From Alicycliphilus sp. UBA6560 (GTDB lineage: Bacteria > Pseudomonadota > Gammaproteobacteria > Burkholderiales > Burkholderiaceae_C), in NCBI GenBank assembly GCA_002434305.1, contig DJJU01000013.1, forward strand, positions 372,001-436,000: a DNA stretch of 64,000 nucleotides, written 5' to 3'. Shown here in pieces: positions 51,935-60,126 of the stretch. Each line of letters begins with the position of its first letter. Position 1 is the first letter of the stretch. The translations under genes were made by a program, and so were the position numbers. Under the pieces are notes generated by a model. The model saw nothing but the letters and a program-made list of their open reading frames with translations. It did not search any database and was not told the origin of the DNA.

Positions 51935-52502
51935 CCAAAGCGGGCGCCAGCAGGGTCATGACACCCAGCACCAGGAAGATGACGGCCGACACCGCGTGCA
52001 CCGTGCGTATCGGCACGCGCCGGGTGATGCGCTCGCCCAGCCAGACCACTGGCGCATTGGCCAGCATCATGCCCAGCGTGGTGCCGGCCACCACCGCCGC
52101 GTAGCTGCTGTACTGCGCGGCCAGCATCACGGTGGCCACCTGGGTCTTGTCACCCATCTCGGCCAGGAAGAAGGCCACCGCGGTGGCGCCGAACACCCCC
52201 AGGCGTGGCGCGGCGCCGCCGGCTTCGTCCTCGTCCAGCTTGTCCGGGATCAGCATCCACACCGCCATGGCGATGAACGACACGCCCAGGCCCCAGCGCA
52301 GCGCCTGCGGGCCCAGCACCGTGGTCACCCAGGCGCCCACGGCGCCGGCCAGCGCGTGGTTGAGCAGCGTGGCCACGAAGATGCCGGCCACGATCGGCCA
52401 GGGCTTGCGAAAGCGCGCGGCCAGCACCAGCGACAGCAGCTGCGTCTTGTCGCCCATCTCGGCCAGGGCGACGACAGCGGAGGAAATGAAGAAGGCTTCC
52501 AT
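51930..52502 (-). CDS. mneA: GDT1/TMEM165 (UPF0016) family Mn2+ exporter
   Basis: 190 aa, about six membrane helices in two related halves, each with the E-x-G-D-K-T motif: VVALAEMGDKTQLLSLVLAA and FFLAEMGDKTQVATVMLAA. In bacteria this family exports manganese (and calcium in eukaryotes); the symbol is by family, not proof. The ATG at 52502 begins MEAFFISSAVV; longer upstream frames are riboswitch sequence. A yybP-ykoY-type leader upstream, which senses Mn2+, supports a role in Mn2+ homeostasis. Confidence 0.88.
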   Translation of the reverse strand: MEAFFISSAVVALAEMGDKTQLLSLVLAARFRKPWPIVAGIFVATLLNHALAGAVGAWVTTVLGPQALRWGLGVSFIAMAVWMLIPDKLDEDEAGGAAPRLGVFGATAVAFFLAEMGDKTQVATVMLAAQYSSYAAVVAGTTLGMMLANAPVVWLGERITRRVPIRTVHAVSAVIFLVLGVMTLLAPALA

Positions 52503-52587
52503 GGATAGATGCGGGAAAGGCGCGGCCGGAATGACGCGGACAGCATTGGCCACGCCCGACCTCCGGCCACGTTCGGATCGGCGCGCA

Positions 52588-52714
52588 GCCAATGGTCTCG
52601 CCCCGCCCGCAGCATTGCGCCGCGGGCCGCATGCACCATGGCGCGCAAGGCGCCAAGTCTGTTGATGCATGCCTCCTGTCACTGCAGGCAGGCTACTCCC
52701 CATGGACCGGGGCG
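52588..52714 (-). ncRNA. yybP-ykoY manganese riboswitch
   Basis: On the minus strand the 5' loop CATGGGGAGTAGCCTGCC and the 3' loop GGGGCGAGACCATTGG are the two conserved metal-binding loops of this class, about 110 nt apart with pairing GGTC/GACC enclosing them. It lies about 85 nt before a GDT1-type exporter gene, the usual target, where Mn2+ binding turns expression on. Confidence 0.85.
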
Positions 52715-52715
52715 A

Positions 52716-52721
52716 ATTGTA
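52716..52721 (-). promoter_or_regulatory. -10 element upstream of the manganese riboswitch
   Basis: TACAAT on the minus strand (GCTACAATTCG) is one base from TATAAT and places the transcript start at the 5' edge of the aptamer. A -35 cannot be recognised. Confidence 0.45.
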
Positions 52722-52791
52722 GCGGCGCCGCCACGCTCAGGGGCGCGCTGTGTCGCTGAAGCAGCTTGGCAACAATTCAGGCGAAAAACGG

Positions 52792-52822
52792 TTGTAAGTG
52801 CGGCAGTTTTGTGCTCCATAAT
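52792..52822 (+). promoter_or_regulatory. Possible promoter of the RRM protein gene
   Basis: TTGTAA (52792-52797) and CATAAT (52817-52822) are 19 bp apart. Transcription from here would give a leader of about 130 nt containing a GCAGGC/GCCTGC hairpin (near 52830-52852). Spacing is long, so this is tentative. Confidence 0.35.
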
Positions 52823-52958
52823 GTTCGAGCAGGCGTTTTTTCAGCCTGCCGAGGTTGCGGTGATCCGTCAGTTTTCGCGCATAGGGCGTCTTTGTGATTC
52901 ACTGGCTGCGGGTTCGGGACTCCGTCGCTAAATCCATTTGTTTTTGAGGAGTCCCGTG

Positions 52959-53435
52959 ATGGGCAACAAACTGTACGTAGGCAATCTGCCCTATTCCGTG
53001 CGCGATCAGGACCTGGAGCAGGCCTTCGGCCAGTTCGGCGCGGTCACCAGCGCCAAGGTCATGATGGAGCGCGATACCGGCCGCTCCAAGGGTTTCGGTT
53101 TCGTCGAGATGGCGAGCGACGCGGAAGCGCAGCAAGCCATCAACGGCATGAACGGCCAGTCTCTGGGCGGCCGCAGCATCGTCGTCAATGAAGCACGTCC
53201 GATGGAGCCCCGTCCCCCGCGCAGCGGTGGCGGCTTCGGCGGTGGTGGTGGCGGCTTCGGTGGTGGCGGCGGCTACGGCGGCGGCGGTGGCCGCAGCGGT
53301 GGTGGCGGCGGCTACGGCGGCGGTGGCCGCAGCGAAGGCGGCTTCCGCAGCCCCTACGGCGCCGGTCCCCGTGGCGGCAGCGGCGGTGGCCGTGGCGGCT
53401 ACGGCGGTGGCAACAACAACGGCGGCGGTTACTAA
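52959..53435 (+). CDS. Glycine-rich RNA-binding protein with one RRM domain
   Basis: 158 aa. One RRM domain at about 3-80 with RNP2 KLYVGNLPYS and RNP1 SKGFGFVEMAS, then a tail (about 88-158) of Gly-Gly-Gly-Phe/Tyr and Arg-Gly-Gly repeats, like the cold-inducible RNA-binding proteins of cyanobacteria and plants. It should bind single-stranded RNA and may act as RNA chaperone or form condensates. The ATG at 52959 has TGAGGAG 8 nt upstream; a GTG is adjacent. A long leader and a strong terminator frame it as a single-gene transcript. Confidence 0.92.
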   Translation: MGNKLYVGNLPYSVRDQDLEQAFGQFGAVTSAKVMMERDTGRSKGFGFVEMASDAEAQQAINGMNGQSLGGRSIVVNEARPMEPRPPRSGGGFGGGGGGFGGGGGYGGGGGRSGGGGGYGGGGRSEGGFRSPYGAGPRGGSGGGRGGYGGGNNNGGGY

Positions 53436-53485
53436 TCAGCACGTCGGCAGCCGCACGGCCCTGCAAAGGGCGCGCGGCTTGAAGC

Positions 53486-53517
53486 AAAAAGGCTCCTCCC
53501 GGAGCCTTTTTCTTTTT
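53486..53517. terminator. Bidirectional intrinsic terminator
   Basis: AAAAAGGCTCC-TCCC-GGAGCCTTTTT followed by CTTTTT. It is shared by the convergent RRM gene (plus) and SDR gene (minus, ends 53538). Confidence 0.9.
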
Positions 53518-53537
53518 GTGCCTCCCGCTGATGGCGC

Positions 53538-54329
53538 CTAGTCCGTCCTGCCTCCCTGCGCCTGGCGGTGCTTGCGCGGCCGTCCGGCCAGGAGGCGGTC
53601 CAGCAGCGCATCGGGCAGGGCTCGCAGCAGCTTGGCCACCACGCCCATCTGCCAGGGAATGACGCGGTAACTGGTGCCTGCCGCGATGGCGCGCGCAGCC
53701 TGTGCGGCAAAGGCCTCGGGGCGCATCAGGAAAGGCATGGCATAGCGGTTCTCTCGCGTGAGCGGCGTGTCCACGTAGCCAGGGCTCAGGGTAACCACGC
53801 GCACGCCCGTGCCGCGCAATTCGCCGCGCAGGCTTTCGCAGTAGCTGATGACCGCCGCCTTGCTGGCGCAATAGGCGCCATGCCCCGGCAACCCGCGAAT
53901 GCCCGCCACGCTGGCAATGCCGACCAGCCGGCCGCTGCCGCGTGCGCGCATGGGCGCGACGAAGGGATGGAAGGTGGCGGCCATGCCCAGGTTGTTGGTG
54001 GCCAGCACGCGGGCCATGACGTCGATGTCCGCGCGCTCGGCCGTGTCCATGCCGATGCTGATACCGGCGTTGGCGATCACCACGTCAGGCAGGCCCTGGC
54101 GCGCGATGCAGGCCTGGGCGGCGGCGATGACGCTGTCCGGCCGGCTCACGTCACAACTATAGATTTCATAGCTGCTCGCGCTTGCTGTATGCGCCTTGAG
54201 CCACGATTTCATCCTATCTTCACGGCGTGCGGCCAGCGCCACGCGCCAGCCGGCTTGCAGGTAGTGCAGGGCCAGCGCCTGGCCAATGCCGCTGGAGGCG
54301 CCGGTGATGAAGGCCAGCGGCTGCGCCAT
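53538..54329 (-). CDS. Short-chain dehydrogenase/reductase (SDR)
   Basis: 263 aa classical SDR: cofactor motif TGASSGIGQALALHYLQAG, NAG motif VIANAGISIG, catalytic Ser in GIASVAG and Y-x-x-x-K in AYCASKAAV, then SPGYVDTPLT. An NAD(P)-dependent oxidoreductase of unknown substrate. It begins 6 bp after the lptC stop, so it is in the kdsD-kdsC-lptC operon, in the place where lptA is usual in other betaproteobacteria. Residues about 45-60 (LKAHTASASSYEIYS) are encoded by a copy of the family 1 repeat, which lengthens the loop after the first beta-alpha-beta unit. Confidence 0.9.
   Translation of the reverse strand: MAQPLAFITGASSGIGQALALHYLQAGWRVALAARREDRMKSWLKAHTASASSYEIYSCDVSRPDSVIAAAQACIARQGLPDVVIANAGISIGMDTAERADIDVMARVLATNNLGMAATFHPFVAPMRARGSGRLVGIASVAGIRGLPGHGAYCASKAAVISYCESLRGELRGTGVRVVTLSPGYVDTPLTRENRYAMPFLMRPEAFAAQAARAIAAGTSYRVIPWQMGVVAKLLRALPDALLDRLLAGRPRKHRQAQGGRTD
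54156..54208 (-). repeat. Family 1 dispersed repeat inside the SDR gene
   Basis: On the plus strand ATAGATTTCATAGCTGCTCG then CGCTTGCTGTATGCGCCTTG. Translated in frame on the minus strand. Confidence 0.7.
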
Positions 54330-54335
54330 GGCCGT

Positions 54336-54950
54336 TCAGCGGCGCGCCGGCGCCGGCTGCAGCGTGCCGTGCACGCGGCCCTGCAGCTGCAGCACCTGCG
54401 ACAGGTGGTCGTACTCCAGGCTGTCGGCGGTGAAGACGTCATTGCCGCGCTTGAGCGTGACCGGCTGGTTGGAGCGCACCCGCTCCTCGCGCGTCCAGGC
54501 GTGCAGGAATTCGCCAGCGAACTCCAGCCGCGGCGTGGGCGCGGCACCGGCGCGCGCCATGGGTTCGCGCACCACCACGGCCTGGCCGAACAGCTGGACC
54601 TCGGAGCCGTCGGCGTTGGACACGGCGCGATTGGCGCTGGCGGTGCTGACCTGTCCGTTCTCGCTCACAGAGCGCATGCGGGCCTGGTCGATCTCCAGGG
54701 TGTCAGTGTCGGGGTAGTGCTGGGCCAACGTGCCGCGCACCTCGCTGGCCAGGCGCCCTGTGGCGTCGAAGGTTTTGACAGAGAAGTCGCGCATGTAGTA
54801 GTCGGGCTCGTGCGCCAACGGCCGCTCGGCTGCAGGCTGCACGGGGGTGGGCGCGTTGCGCACCAGCCACCAGGTACTCAAAGCCAGCAGGCCCATGAGC
54901 AGCACGGGCAGGTACAGCGACAGGCGCTCCCAGGCGTGGCGCAGGCGCAT
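54336..54950 (-). CDS. lptC: LPS export ABC transporter periplasmic protein LptC
   Basis: 204 aa. One N-terminal membrane anchor (LSLYLPVLLMGLLALSTWW, about 9-29) and a periplasmic beta-jellyroll (about 45-190; DYYMRDFSVKTFDATGRLAS, HYPDTDTLEIDQARM, LQLQGRVHGTL). It links LptB2FG to LptA in the transport of LPS to the outer membrane. The ATG at 54950 is chosen since the anchor starts right after it. It follows kdsC by 11 bp; lptA and lptB do not follow. Confidence 0.9.
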   Translation of the reverse strand: MRLRHAWERLSLYLPVLLMGLLALSTWWLVRNAPTPVQPAAERPLAHEPDYYMRDFSVKTFDATGRLASEVRGTLAQHYPDTDTLEIDQARMRSVSENGQVSTASANRAVSNADGSEVQLFGQAVVVREPMARAGAAPTPRLEFAGEFLHAWTREERVRSNQPVTLKRGNDVFTADSLEYDHLSQVLQLQGRVHGTLQPAPARR

Positions 54951-54961
54951 GGGCGGCACCG

Positions 54962-55528
54962 TCACCCGGCGTAGGCGGCCAGCAGGCCGGAGTAGCGGCC
55001 GCTGGCCACCAGCAGCAGGTCGCACAGCTCGCGCGCGGCTCCGGCGCCGGGCAGCGCAGTGGTGACGTGGTGGGCCACGGCCCGCACCTCGGCATGGGCG
55101 CCCTGCGGCGCGCAGGCCAGGGCGGCGCGGCGCATCACGGGCAGGTCGGGCCAGTCGTCGCCCATGGCGGCGGCCTGGTGCCAGTCCAAGCCCAGCTCGG
55201 CCAGGATGGCCTCGGCAGCGGGGCGCTTGTCTTCGGTGCCGAAGCGCGCGTGCGCCACGCCCAGGGCCGACAGGCGCAGGCGCAGCGCGGGCGAGTCGCG
55301 CCCGGTGACCACGGCCGGCGTGATGCCGCCCTGTTGCAGCAGCTTCAGGCCGTGGCCGTCCAGGGTGTGGAAGCGCTTGAGCGTTTCACCTTCGGCGGAA
55401 AAGTACAGGCTGCCGTCGGTCAGCACGCCGTCGACGTCAAAGAAAGCCACGCGCACGTCCTGCGCGCGCAGCAGCAGCTCAGGCGGAAATTGCAGCACGG
55501 GGGCCAGGGGTGGGGGCGTGCCGGCCAT
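54962..55528 (-). CDS. kdsC: 3-deoxy-D-manno-octulosonate 8-phosphate phosphatase KdsC
   Basis: 188 aa HAD phosphatase of the small, capless KdsC type. Motif I is AFFDVDGVLTDGSLYFS (both catalytic Asp present), motif II TGRDSPALRLRLS, motif III Lys in EDKRPAAEAI and motif IV MGDDWPDLPVM. It removes phosphate from KDO-8-P to give KDO for the LPS core. It overlaps the kdsD stop as ATGA and lies 11 bp before lptC, so KDO synthesis and LPS export are in one operon. Confidence 0.93.
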   Translation of the reverse strand: MAGTPPPLAPVLQFPPELLLRAQDVRVAFFDVDGVLTDGSLYFSAEGETLKRFHTLDGHGLKLLQQGGITPAVVTGRDSPALRLRLSALGVAHARFGTEDKRPAAEAILAELGLDWHQAAAMGDDWPDLPVMRRAALACAPQGAHAEVRAVAHHVTTALPGAGAARELCDLLLVASGRYSGLLAAYAG

Positions 55529-56532
55529 CAGATCACCTTGGCGCGCATCAGGTCGCCGATGTGCACCATGCCCACCAGCGTGCCGTCGCCCTCGGTCACC
55601 AGCACGCTGGTGATGGCGTGTCGTTCCATGGTCTGGGCGGCGTCGGCGGCCAGGGCATCGGCGGCGATGGTGCGCGGGCGCGAGTGCATCACGTCGCGCG
55701 CCAGCACGCCGCGCAGCTCGGCGCCGGCCTCGATGCGCCGGCGCAGGTCACCGTCCGTGAAGATGCCCAGCGGGCGGCCGTCCTCGTCCACGACGGCGGC
55801 GGCGCCCAGGCCTTTGGCGCTCATCTCGCGCATCAGCTCGCTGAAAGAAGCCTGCGGCGGCACACGCGGCACGTCGGCGCCGGCGCGCATGACGTCCCGC
55901 ACGTGGGTCAGCAGGCGCCGGCCCAGCGCCCCGCCGGGGTGCGAACGGGCGAAGTCCTCGGGCCGAAAACCCCGCGCATCCAGCAGCGCCACGGCCAGGG
56001 CGTCGCCCATGGCCAGCTGGGCGGTGGTGCTGGCAGTGGGGGCCAGGTTGAGCGGGCAGGCCTCGCGTGCGACGCTGCAGTCCAGCACCACGTCGGCATG
56101 GCGCGCCAGCGTGGACTGCAGCCCGCCGGTCAGCGCCACCAGCGGCACGCCCTGGCGGCGCAGCACGGGCAGCAGCACGGTCAGCTCGCTGCTCTCGCCG
56201 CTGTTGGACAGGGCCAGCACCAGGTCGCCGGTGGTCACCATGCCCAGGTCGCCGTGACTGGCCTCGGCCGGGTGCACGAAGAAGGCGGGGGTGCCGGTGG
56301 AAGCAAGAGTCGCGGCGATCTTGCGGCCCACGTGCCCGCTCTTGCCCATGCCCATGACGACCACGCGCCCGGTGATGTCCAGCATGCGCTGCACGGCCAG
56401 CACGAAGGGCTGGCCCAGCCGGGCGCTCATGTCCTGCAGCGCCTGGGCCTCGGCGGCCAGGGTCTCGCGCGCCTGGCGCAGGACCTGCTCGGCGGCAGGC
56501 AGGAGAGGGCGGTCGTCGGCATCGTGGGGCAT
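55528..56532 (-). CDS. kdsD: D-arabinose 5-phosphate isomerase KdsD (KpsF/GutQ family)
   Basis: 334 aa. A SIS sugar-isomerase domain (about 40-190; VVVMGMGKSGHVGRKIAATL, THHHH-type loop replaced by PAEASHGDLGMVTTGDLVLA, LSNSGESSELTVLLPVLRRQ) is followed by a CBS pair (about 205-330; VVDEDGRPLGIFTDGDLRRR). It converts ribulose 5-phosphate to arabinose 5-phosphate, the first step to KDO. First gene of kdsD-kdsC-lptC-SDR; divergent from the Kef-type antiporter gene 47 bp away, a conserved order. Confidence 0.93.
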   Translation of the reverse strand: MPHDADDRPLLPAAEQVLRQARETLAAEAQALQDMSARLGQPFVLAVQRMLDITGRVVVMGMGKSGHVGRKIAATLASTGTPAFFVHPAEASHGDLGMVTTGDLVLALSNSGESSELTVLLPVLRRQGVPLVALTGGLQSTLARHADVVLDCSVAREACPLNLAPTASTTAQLAMGDALAVALLDARGFRPEDFARSHPGGALGRRLLTHVRDVMRAGADVPRVPPQASFSELMREMSAKGLGAAAVVDEDGRPLGIFTDGDLRRRIEAGAELRGVLARDVMHSRPRTIAADALAADAAQTMERHAITSVLVTEGDGTLVGMVHIGDLMRAKVI

Positions 56533-56579
56533 GGTGAAATTCTATCGGCGGGCCATGGGCGCCCGCACTACGATCGCAC

Positions 56580-58562
56580 ATGTCCTCTCTCGCGCTGACC
56601 CTGCTCTACCTGCTCGCCGCCGTGCTGGGCGTGGTGGCCTGCCGCAGCCTGCGCCTGCCGCCCATGATGGGCTACCTGGCCGCCGGCATCCTGATCGGCC
56701 CGCACGCGCTGGCGCTGACCAGCAATTCTGAAGGTGTGCGCCACCTGGGCGAATTCGGCGTCGTGTTCCTGATGTTCACCATCGGTTTGGAGTTCAATCT
56801 GCCCAAGCTGCGCGCCATGCGCCGGCACGTGTTCGGGCTGGGACTGCTGCAGGTGGTGGTGTCCGCGGCGGTGTTCACGGCCGCCTTGCTGGCGCTGTCG
56901 CGGCTGGCCGGCGGGGTCTGGCAGATGGGCTGGCAGTCGGCGCTGGCGCTGGGCGGCACCCTGGCCATGAGCAGCACGGCCATCGTGGTCAAGCTGCTGT
57001 CCGAGCGCGGCGAGCTGGAGAGCGAGCATGGCAGGCGTGTGCTGGGCATCCTGCTGTTCCAGGACCTGGCAGTGGTGCCGCTGCTGGTACTGATCCCGGC
57101 ACTGGGCTCCTCGCCCGACCAGCTGCTGCTGGCTCTGGGCCTGGCCTTGCTGAAGGCGGTGCTGCTGGTCGGCGTGCTGCTGGTGGGCGGGCAGCGCGTC
57201 ATGCGCTGGTGGCTGACCCTGGTGGCGCGACGCAAAAGCGACGAGCTGTTCATGCTCAACCTGCTGCTGGTCACGCTGGGGCTGGCTTGGCTGACCGAGC
57301 TGGCCGGGCTGTCGTTGGCGCTGGGCGCCTTCATTGCCGGCGTGCTGGTGTCCGAAACCGAGTACCGCCACCAGGTGGGCACGGACATCCGCCCCTTCCA
57401 CGACGTGCTGCTGGGGCTGTTCTTCATCACCGTGGGGATGATGCTGGATTGGCACATCCTGATCGAGCGCTGGGCCCTGGTGCTGGCCCTGCTGCTGGTG
57501 CCGCTGCTGGCCAAGACGGCCATCATCGTGGCGCTGGCGCGGGTGCAGGGCGCCACCGCTGGCGTGTCGCTGCGCACCGCCCTGTTCGTGGGGCAGGCGG
57601 GCGAGTTCGGTTTCGTGCTGCTGAGCCTGATGCAGACCCACGCACTGGTCGAGCCGGCCCTCATGAACCCGGTGCTGGCCGCCATGGTGCTGTCCATGCT
57701 GGCCACCCCCTTCCTGGTGCTGCACAGCAACCGCATCGTCATGAAGCTGGCGGCCAGCGACTGGATGCACCAGTCGCTGCAGGTCACCACCATCGCCCGC
57801 CAGGCCATCAATACCAGCGGCCACGTGCTGATTTGCGGCTATGGCCGCTGCGGGCAGAACCTGGCGCGCATGCTGGAGGGCGAGGGCATCGCCTACATGG
57901 CGCTGGATCTGGACCCCGACCGCGTGCGCCAGGCCGCCGCGGCCGGCAATTCGGTGGTTTATGGAGACGCGACGCGGCTGCAGGCGTTGATGGCCGCCGG
58001 CCTGGCGCGCGCCGCCGCCGTGGTGGTGACCTACCTGGACACGCCGGCGGCGTTGAAGGTGCTGGCCAGCGCCCGCACCCACGCCCCGCACGTTCCGGTG
58101 GTGGTGCGCACCCAGGACGACACCCACCTGGACCAGCTGCAGGCCGCTGGCGCCACCGAGGTCGTGCCCGAGGCCATCGAGGGCTCGCTGATGTTGGCCA
58201 GCCACGCTCTGGCCCTGCTGGGCGTGCCCATGCGCCGCGTGCTGCGCGTGGTGCGCGACCAGCGCGATGCGCGCTATGGCCTGCTGCGCGGCTACTTTCA
58301 TGGCGCGGACGACGACACCGTGGCCGAGCGCGACCAGGAGCGCCTGGCCACCGTTACCCTGCCTGCCGGTGCCGCCGCGCTGGGCCAGGCGCCGCAGGAG
58401 CTGCCCCTGCACGCCATCGGCGTGCGGCTGGTGAGCGTGCGCAGCGCCAGCGGGCACACGTCGGCCCAGGGCGGCAGGCCGCTGGCCGCGGGGGACACGC
58501 TGGTGCTGTCGGGCCACCCTACGGCGCTGGCGCTGGCCGAGCAGCGCCTGCTGCGGGGCTGA
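56580..58562 (+). CDS. CPA2-type cation:proton antiporter (Kef-like) with RCK domain
   Basis: 660 aa. About twelve membrane helices (1-380) of the Na+/H+ exchanger type (LPPMMGYLAAGILIGPHALA, LGEFGVVFLMFTIGLEFNLP, LGAFIAGVLVSETEYRHQVG), then an RCK/TrkA-N Rossmann domain (about 415-530; VLICGYGRCGQNLARMLEGE, VVYGDATRLQALMAAGLAR) and a TrkA-C-like end (about 570-655). It probably exchanges K+ for H+ under nucleotide or thiol control. Divergent from kdsD, its usual neighbour. Related names are KefB, KefC and YbaL; I do not choose among them. Confidence 0.9.
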   Translation: MSSLALTLLYLLAAVLGVVACRSLRLPPMMGYLAAGILIGPHALALTSNSEGVRHLGEFGVVFLMFTIGLEFNLPKLRAMRRHVFGLGLLQVVVSAAVFTAALLALSRLAGGVWQMGWQSALALGGTLAMSSTAIVVKLLSERGELESEHGRRVLGILLFQDLAVVPLLVLIPALGSSPDQLLLALGLALLKAVLLVGVLLVGGQRVMRWWLTLVARRKSDELFMLNLLLVTLGLAWLTELAGLSLALGAFIAGVLVSETEYRHQVGTDIRPFHDVLLGLFFITVGMMLDWHILIERWALVLALLLVPLLAKTAIIVALARVQGATAGVSLRTALFVGQAGEFGFVLLSLMQTHALVEPALMNPVLAAMVLSMLATPFLVLHSNRIVMKLAASDWMHQSLQVTTIARQAINTSGHVLICGYGRCGQNLARMLEGEGIAYMALDLDPDRVRQAAAAGNSVVYGDATRLQALMAAGLARAAAVVVTYLDTPAALKVLASARTHAPHVPVVVRTQDDTHLDQLQAAGATEVVPEAIEGSLMLASHALALLGVPMRRVLRVVRDQRDARYGLLRGYFHGADDDTVAERDQERLATVTLPAGAAALGQAPQELPLHAIGVRLVSVRSASGHTSAQGGRPLAAGDTLVLSGHPTALALAEQRLLRG

Positions 58563-58613
58563 TGCGGCCAGGCCCTACACTTGCCGGCTGTTTTTTGCAC
58601 TGCCCGCCTTGCC

Positions 58614-59168
58614 ATGCACGACCTGAGCGTCAACGACTATCTGCGCCAGCACATCCGCACCGTCCCCGATTGGCCGGCGCCGGGCGTGCAGTTCCGCGAC
58701 ATCACCCCGCTGCTGCAGGATCCCCAAGTCTTTCGCGTGCTGATCGACGCTTTCGTGCACCGCTACATGGACCGCGCCCTGCGCCCGGACGTGGTGGCGG
58801 GGCTGGATGCGCGCGGCTTCATCCTGGGCGCCGTGGTGGCCTATGAGCTGAACGTGGGCTTCGTGCCCATCCGCAAGAAGGGCAAGCTGCCTTTCACCAC
58901 GGTGGAGGAAACCTACGAGCTGGAGTACGGCAGTGCCACAGTCGAGCTGCACGCCGATGCCGTGCGCCCGGGCGACCGCGTGCTGCTGGTGGACGATCTG
59001 ATCGCCACCGGCGGCACCATGATGGCTGGCAAGAAACTGCTGGAAAAGCTGGGCGCCCAGGTCATGGAGGGCGCTGCCATCGTCGATCTGCCCGAGCTGG
59101 GCGGCTCGCAACGGCTGAGAGCCGCCGGCCTGCCGCTGTACACGCTGGTGGACTTCGGCGGGCACTGA
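58614..59168 (+). CDS. apt: Adenine phosphoribosyltransferase
   Basis: 184 aa. It salvages adenine to AMP with PRPP. Marks: YLRQHIRTVPDWPAPGVQFR and DITPLLQDPQVFRVLIDAF at the N-terminus, LDARGFILGAVVAYELNVGF, KKGKLPFTTVEETYELEYG (flexible loop) and the PRPP motif VLLVDDLIATGGTMMAGKKL. The ATG at 58614 begins MHDLSVNDYL; a TTG 33 bp earlier would add a poor extension. It follows the antiporter gene by 51 bp in the same direction. Confidence 0.94.
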   Translation: MHDLSVNDYLRQHIRTVPDWPAPGVQFRDITPLLQDPQVFRVLIDAFVHRYMDRALRPDVVAGLDARGFILGAVVAYELNVGFVPIRKKGKLPFTTVEETYELEYGSATVELHADAVRPGDRVLLVDDLIATGGTMMAGKKLLEKLGAQVMEGAAIVDLPELGGSQRLRAAGLPLYTLVDFGGH

Positions 59169-59198
59169 GGCTCGGCGCGCCCTTGCTTTTTTCTTCTT

Positions 59199-60047
59199 TC
59201 AGTCCAGGTCGCCGTACTGGGTGGTGCTCAGATCGCCGCTGCGGCTTTCCTGGCCGGGCAGCAAGGTGTCCTCGAAGCCAGAGGCGGGCGGCAGCAGCGG
59301 GCCGCTGCGCGTGGTGACGCCGGGCTCGGGCCGCGCCACGGGTGTGGGGCGTGCCGCGGCGGCGCTGGCCAGGGCCTGCTTGAAGGCGGCCACCTCGTCG
59401 GGCTCGATGGGATCGAACTGTTGCGCGGCCGGACGCTGTCCCGGCTGGGGCGGCACCAGCGGCGCCGGTCGCGAAGCCGCGCCGGCCCACGGTGGGCGCA
59501 CGGGCGCGGGGCGTGCCGGCATCTGGGCCTGGGCTCCGATGACCGGGGAGGAAACCTGCGGCGCCGGCACCGCCGCCAGGCCCGGGGTGGGCCGCGGCAC
59601 CGCGCCGGGGCGGGCGCCCAGCTGCTGGTTGAGGCGCCAGTAGACCGAGGTTATCAGGATGTCGCAGCGCGCCCTGGCGGTCTGCACGATGAGCGCCTCG
59701 ATCTCGTTGCTGCGCAGCGGCTCCAGGCTGTATTCGGGCGCCAGGTCGATCATGACCAGGAACTGCGCGCCGCGCTGGTCCAGCGACAGCACTTTGAACT
59801 TGTAGCCGGCCGAGAGCACGCCGGCGCGCACCATCACGTCGCGCACCACGGCGTACAGCTGCTCGCGCCGCTCCATGCGCTCATTTCTGCGGGCGCCCCC
59901 TGCCTCGGGCGTGCCAGCCTGTGGGGCGGGCGGCACCGGCCGGCCCTCGGCGCGGGCGCCGGCCAGCGGGGCGTGGGCGGAGGAGGGCGGCGCGACGCGC
60001 GCTGCCGGGCGCTTGGGCTTGGGAAACAGCCAGCTGAACAACGACAT
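59199..60047 (-). CDS. Conserved hypothetical protein, proline-rich C-terminal half
   Basis: 282 aa from the ATG at 60047 (MSLFSWLFPKPKRP). I do not recognise the family. A compact central segment (about 55-135; RREQLYAVVRDVMVRAGVLS, AGYKFKVLSLDQRGAQFLVM, DLAPEYSLEPLRSNEIEALI) looks folded; the rest is rich in Pro, Ala and Arg and probably disordered. No signal peptide or membrane helix. It lies 79 bp downstream of the cyclic-nucleotide-binding protein gene on the same strand; a start further upstream would overlap that gene. Convergent with apt. Confidence 0.75.
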   Translation of the reverse strand: MSLFSWLFPKPKRPAARVAPPSSAHAPLAGARAEGRPVPPAPQAGTPEAGGARRNERMERREQLYAVVRDVMVRAGVLSAGYKFKVLSLDQRGAQFLVMIDLAPEYSLEPLRSNEIEALIVQTARARCDILITSVYWRLNQQLGARPGAVPRPTPGLAAVPAPQVSSPVIGAQAQMPARPAPVRPPWAGAASRPAPLVPPQPGQRPAAQQFDPIEPDEVAAFKQALASAAAARPTPVARPEPGVTTRSGPLLPPASGFEDTLLPGQESRSGDLSTTQYGDLD

Positions 60048-60126
60048 GCCTTGCCTTGAAACGGGGCGGGTGGGGTGTTTCGAGTGTAGCCTCCGCCAGC
60101 CGCATTGCGCGGAGTGGCCGAGCGTT

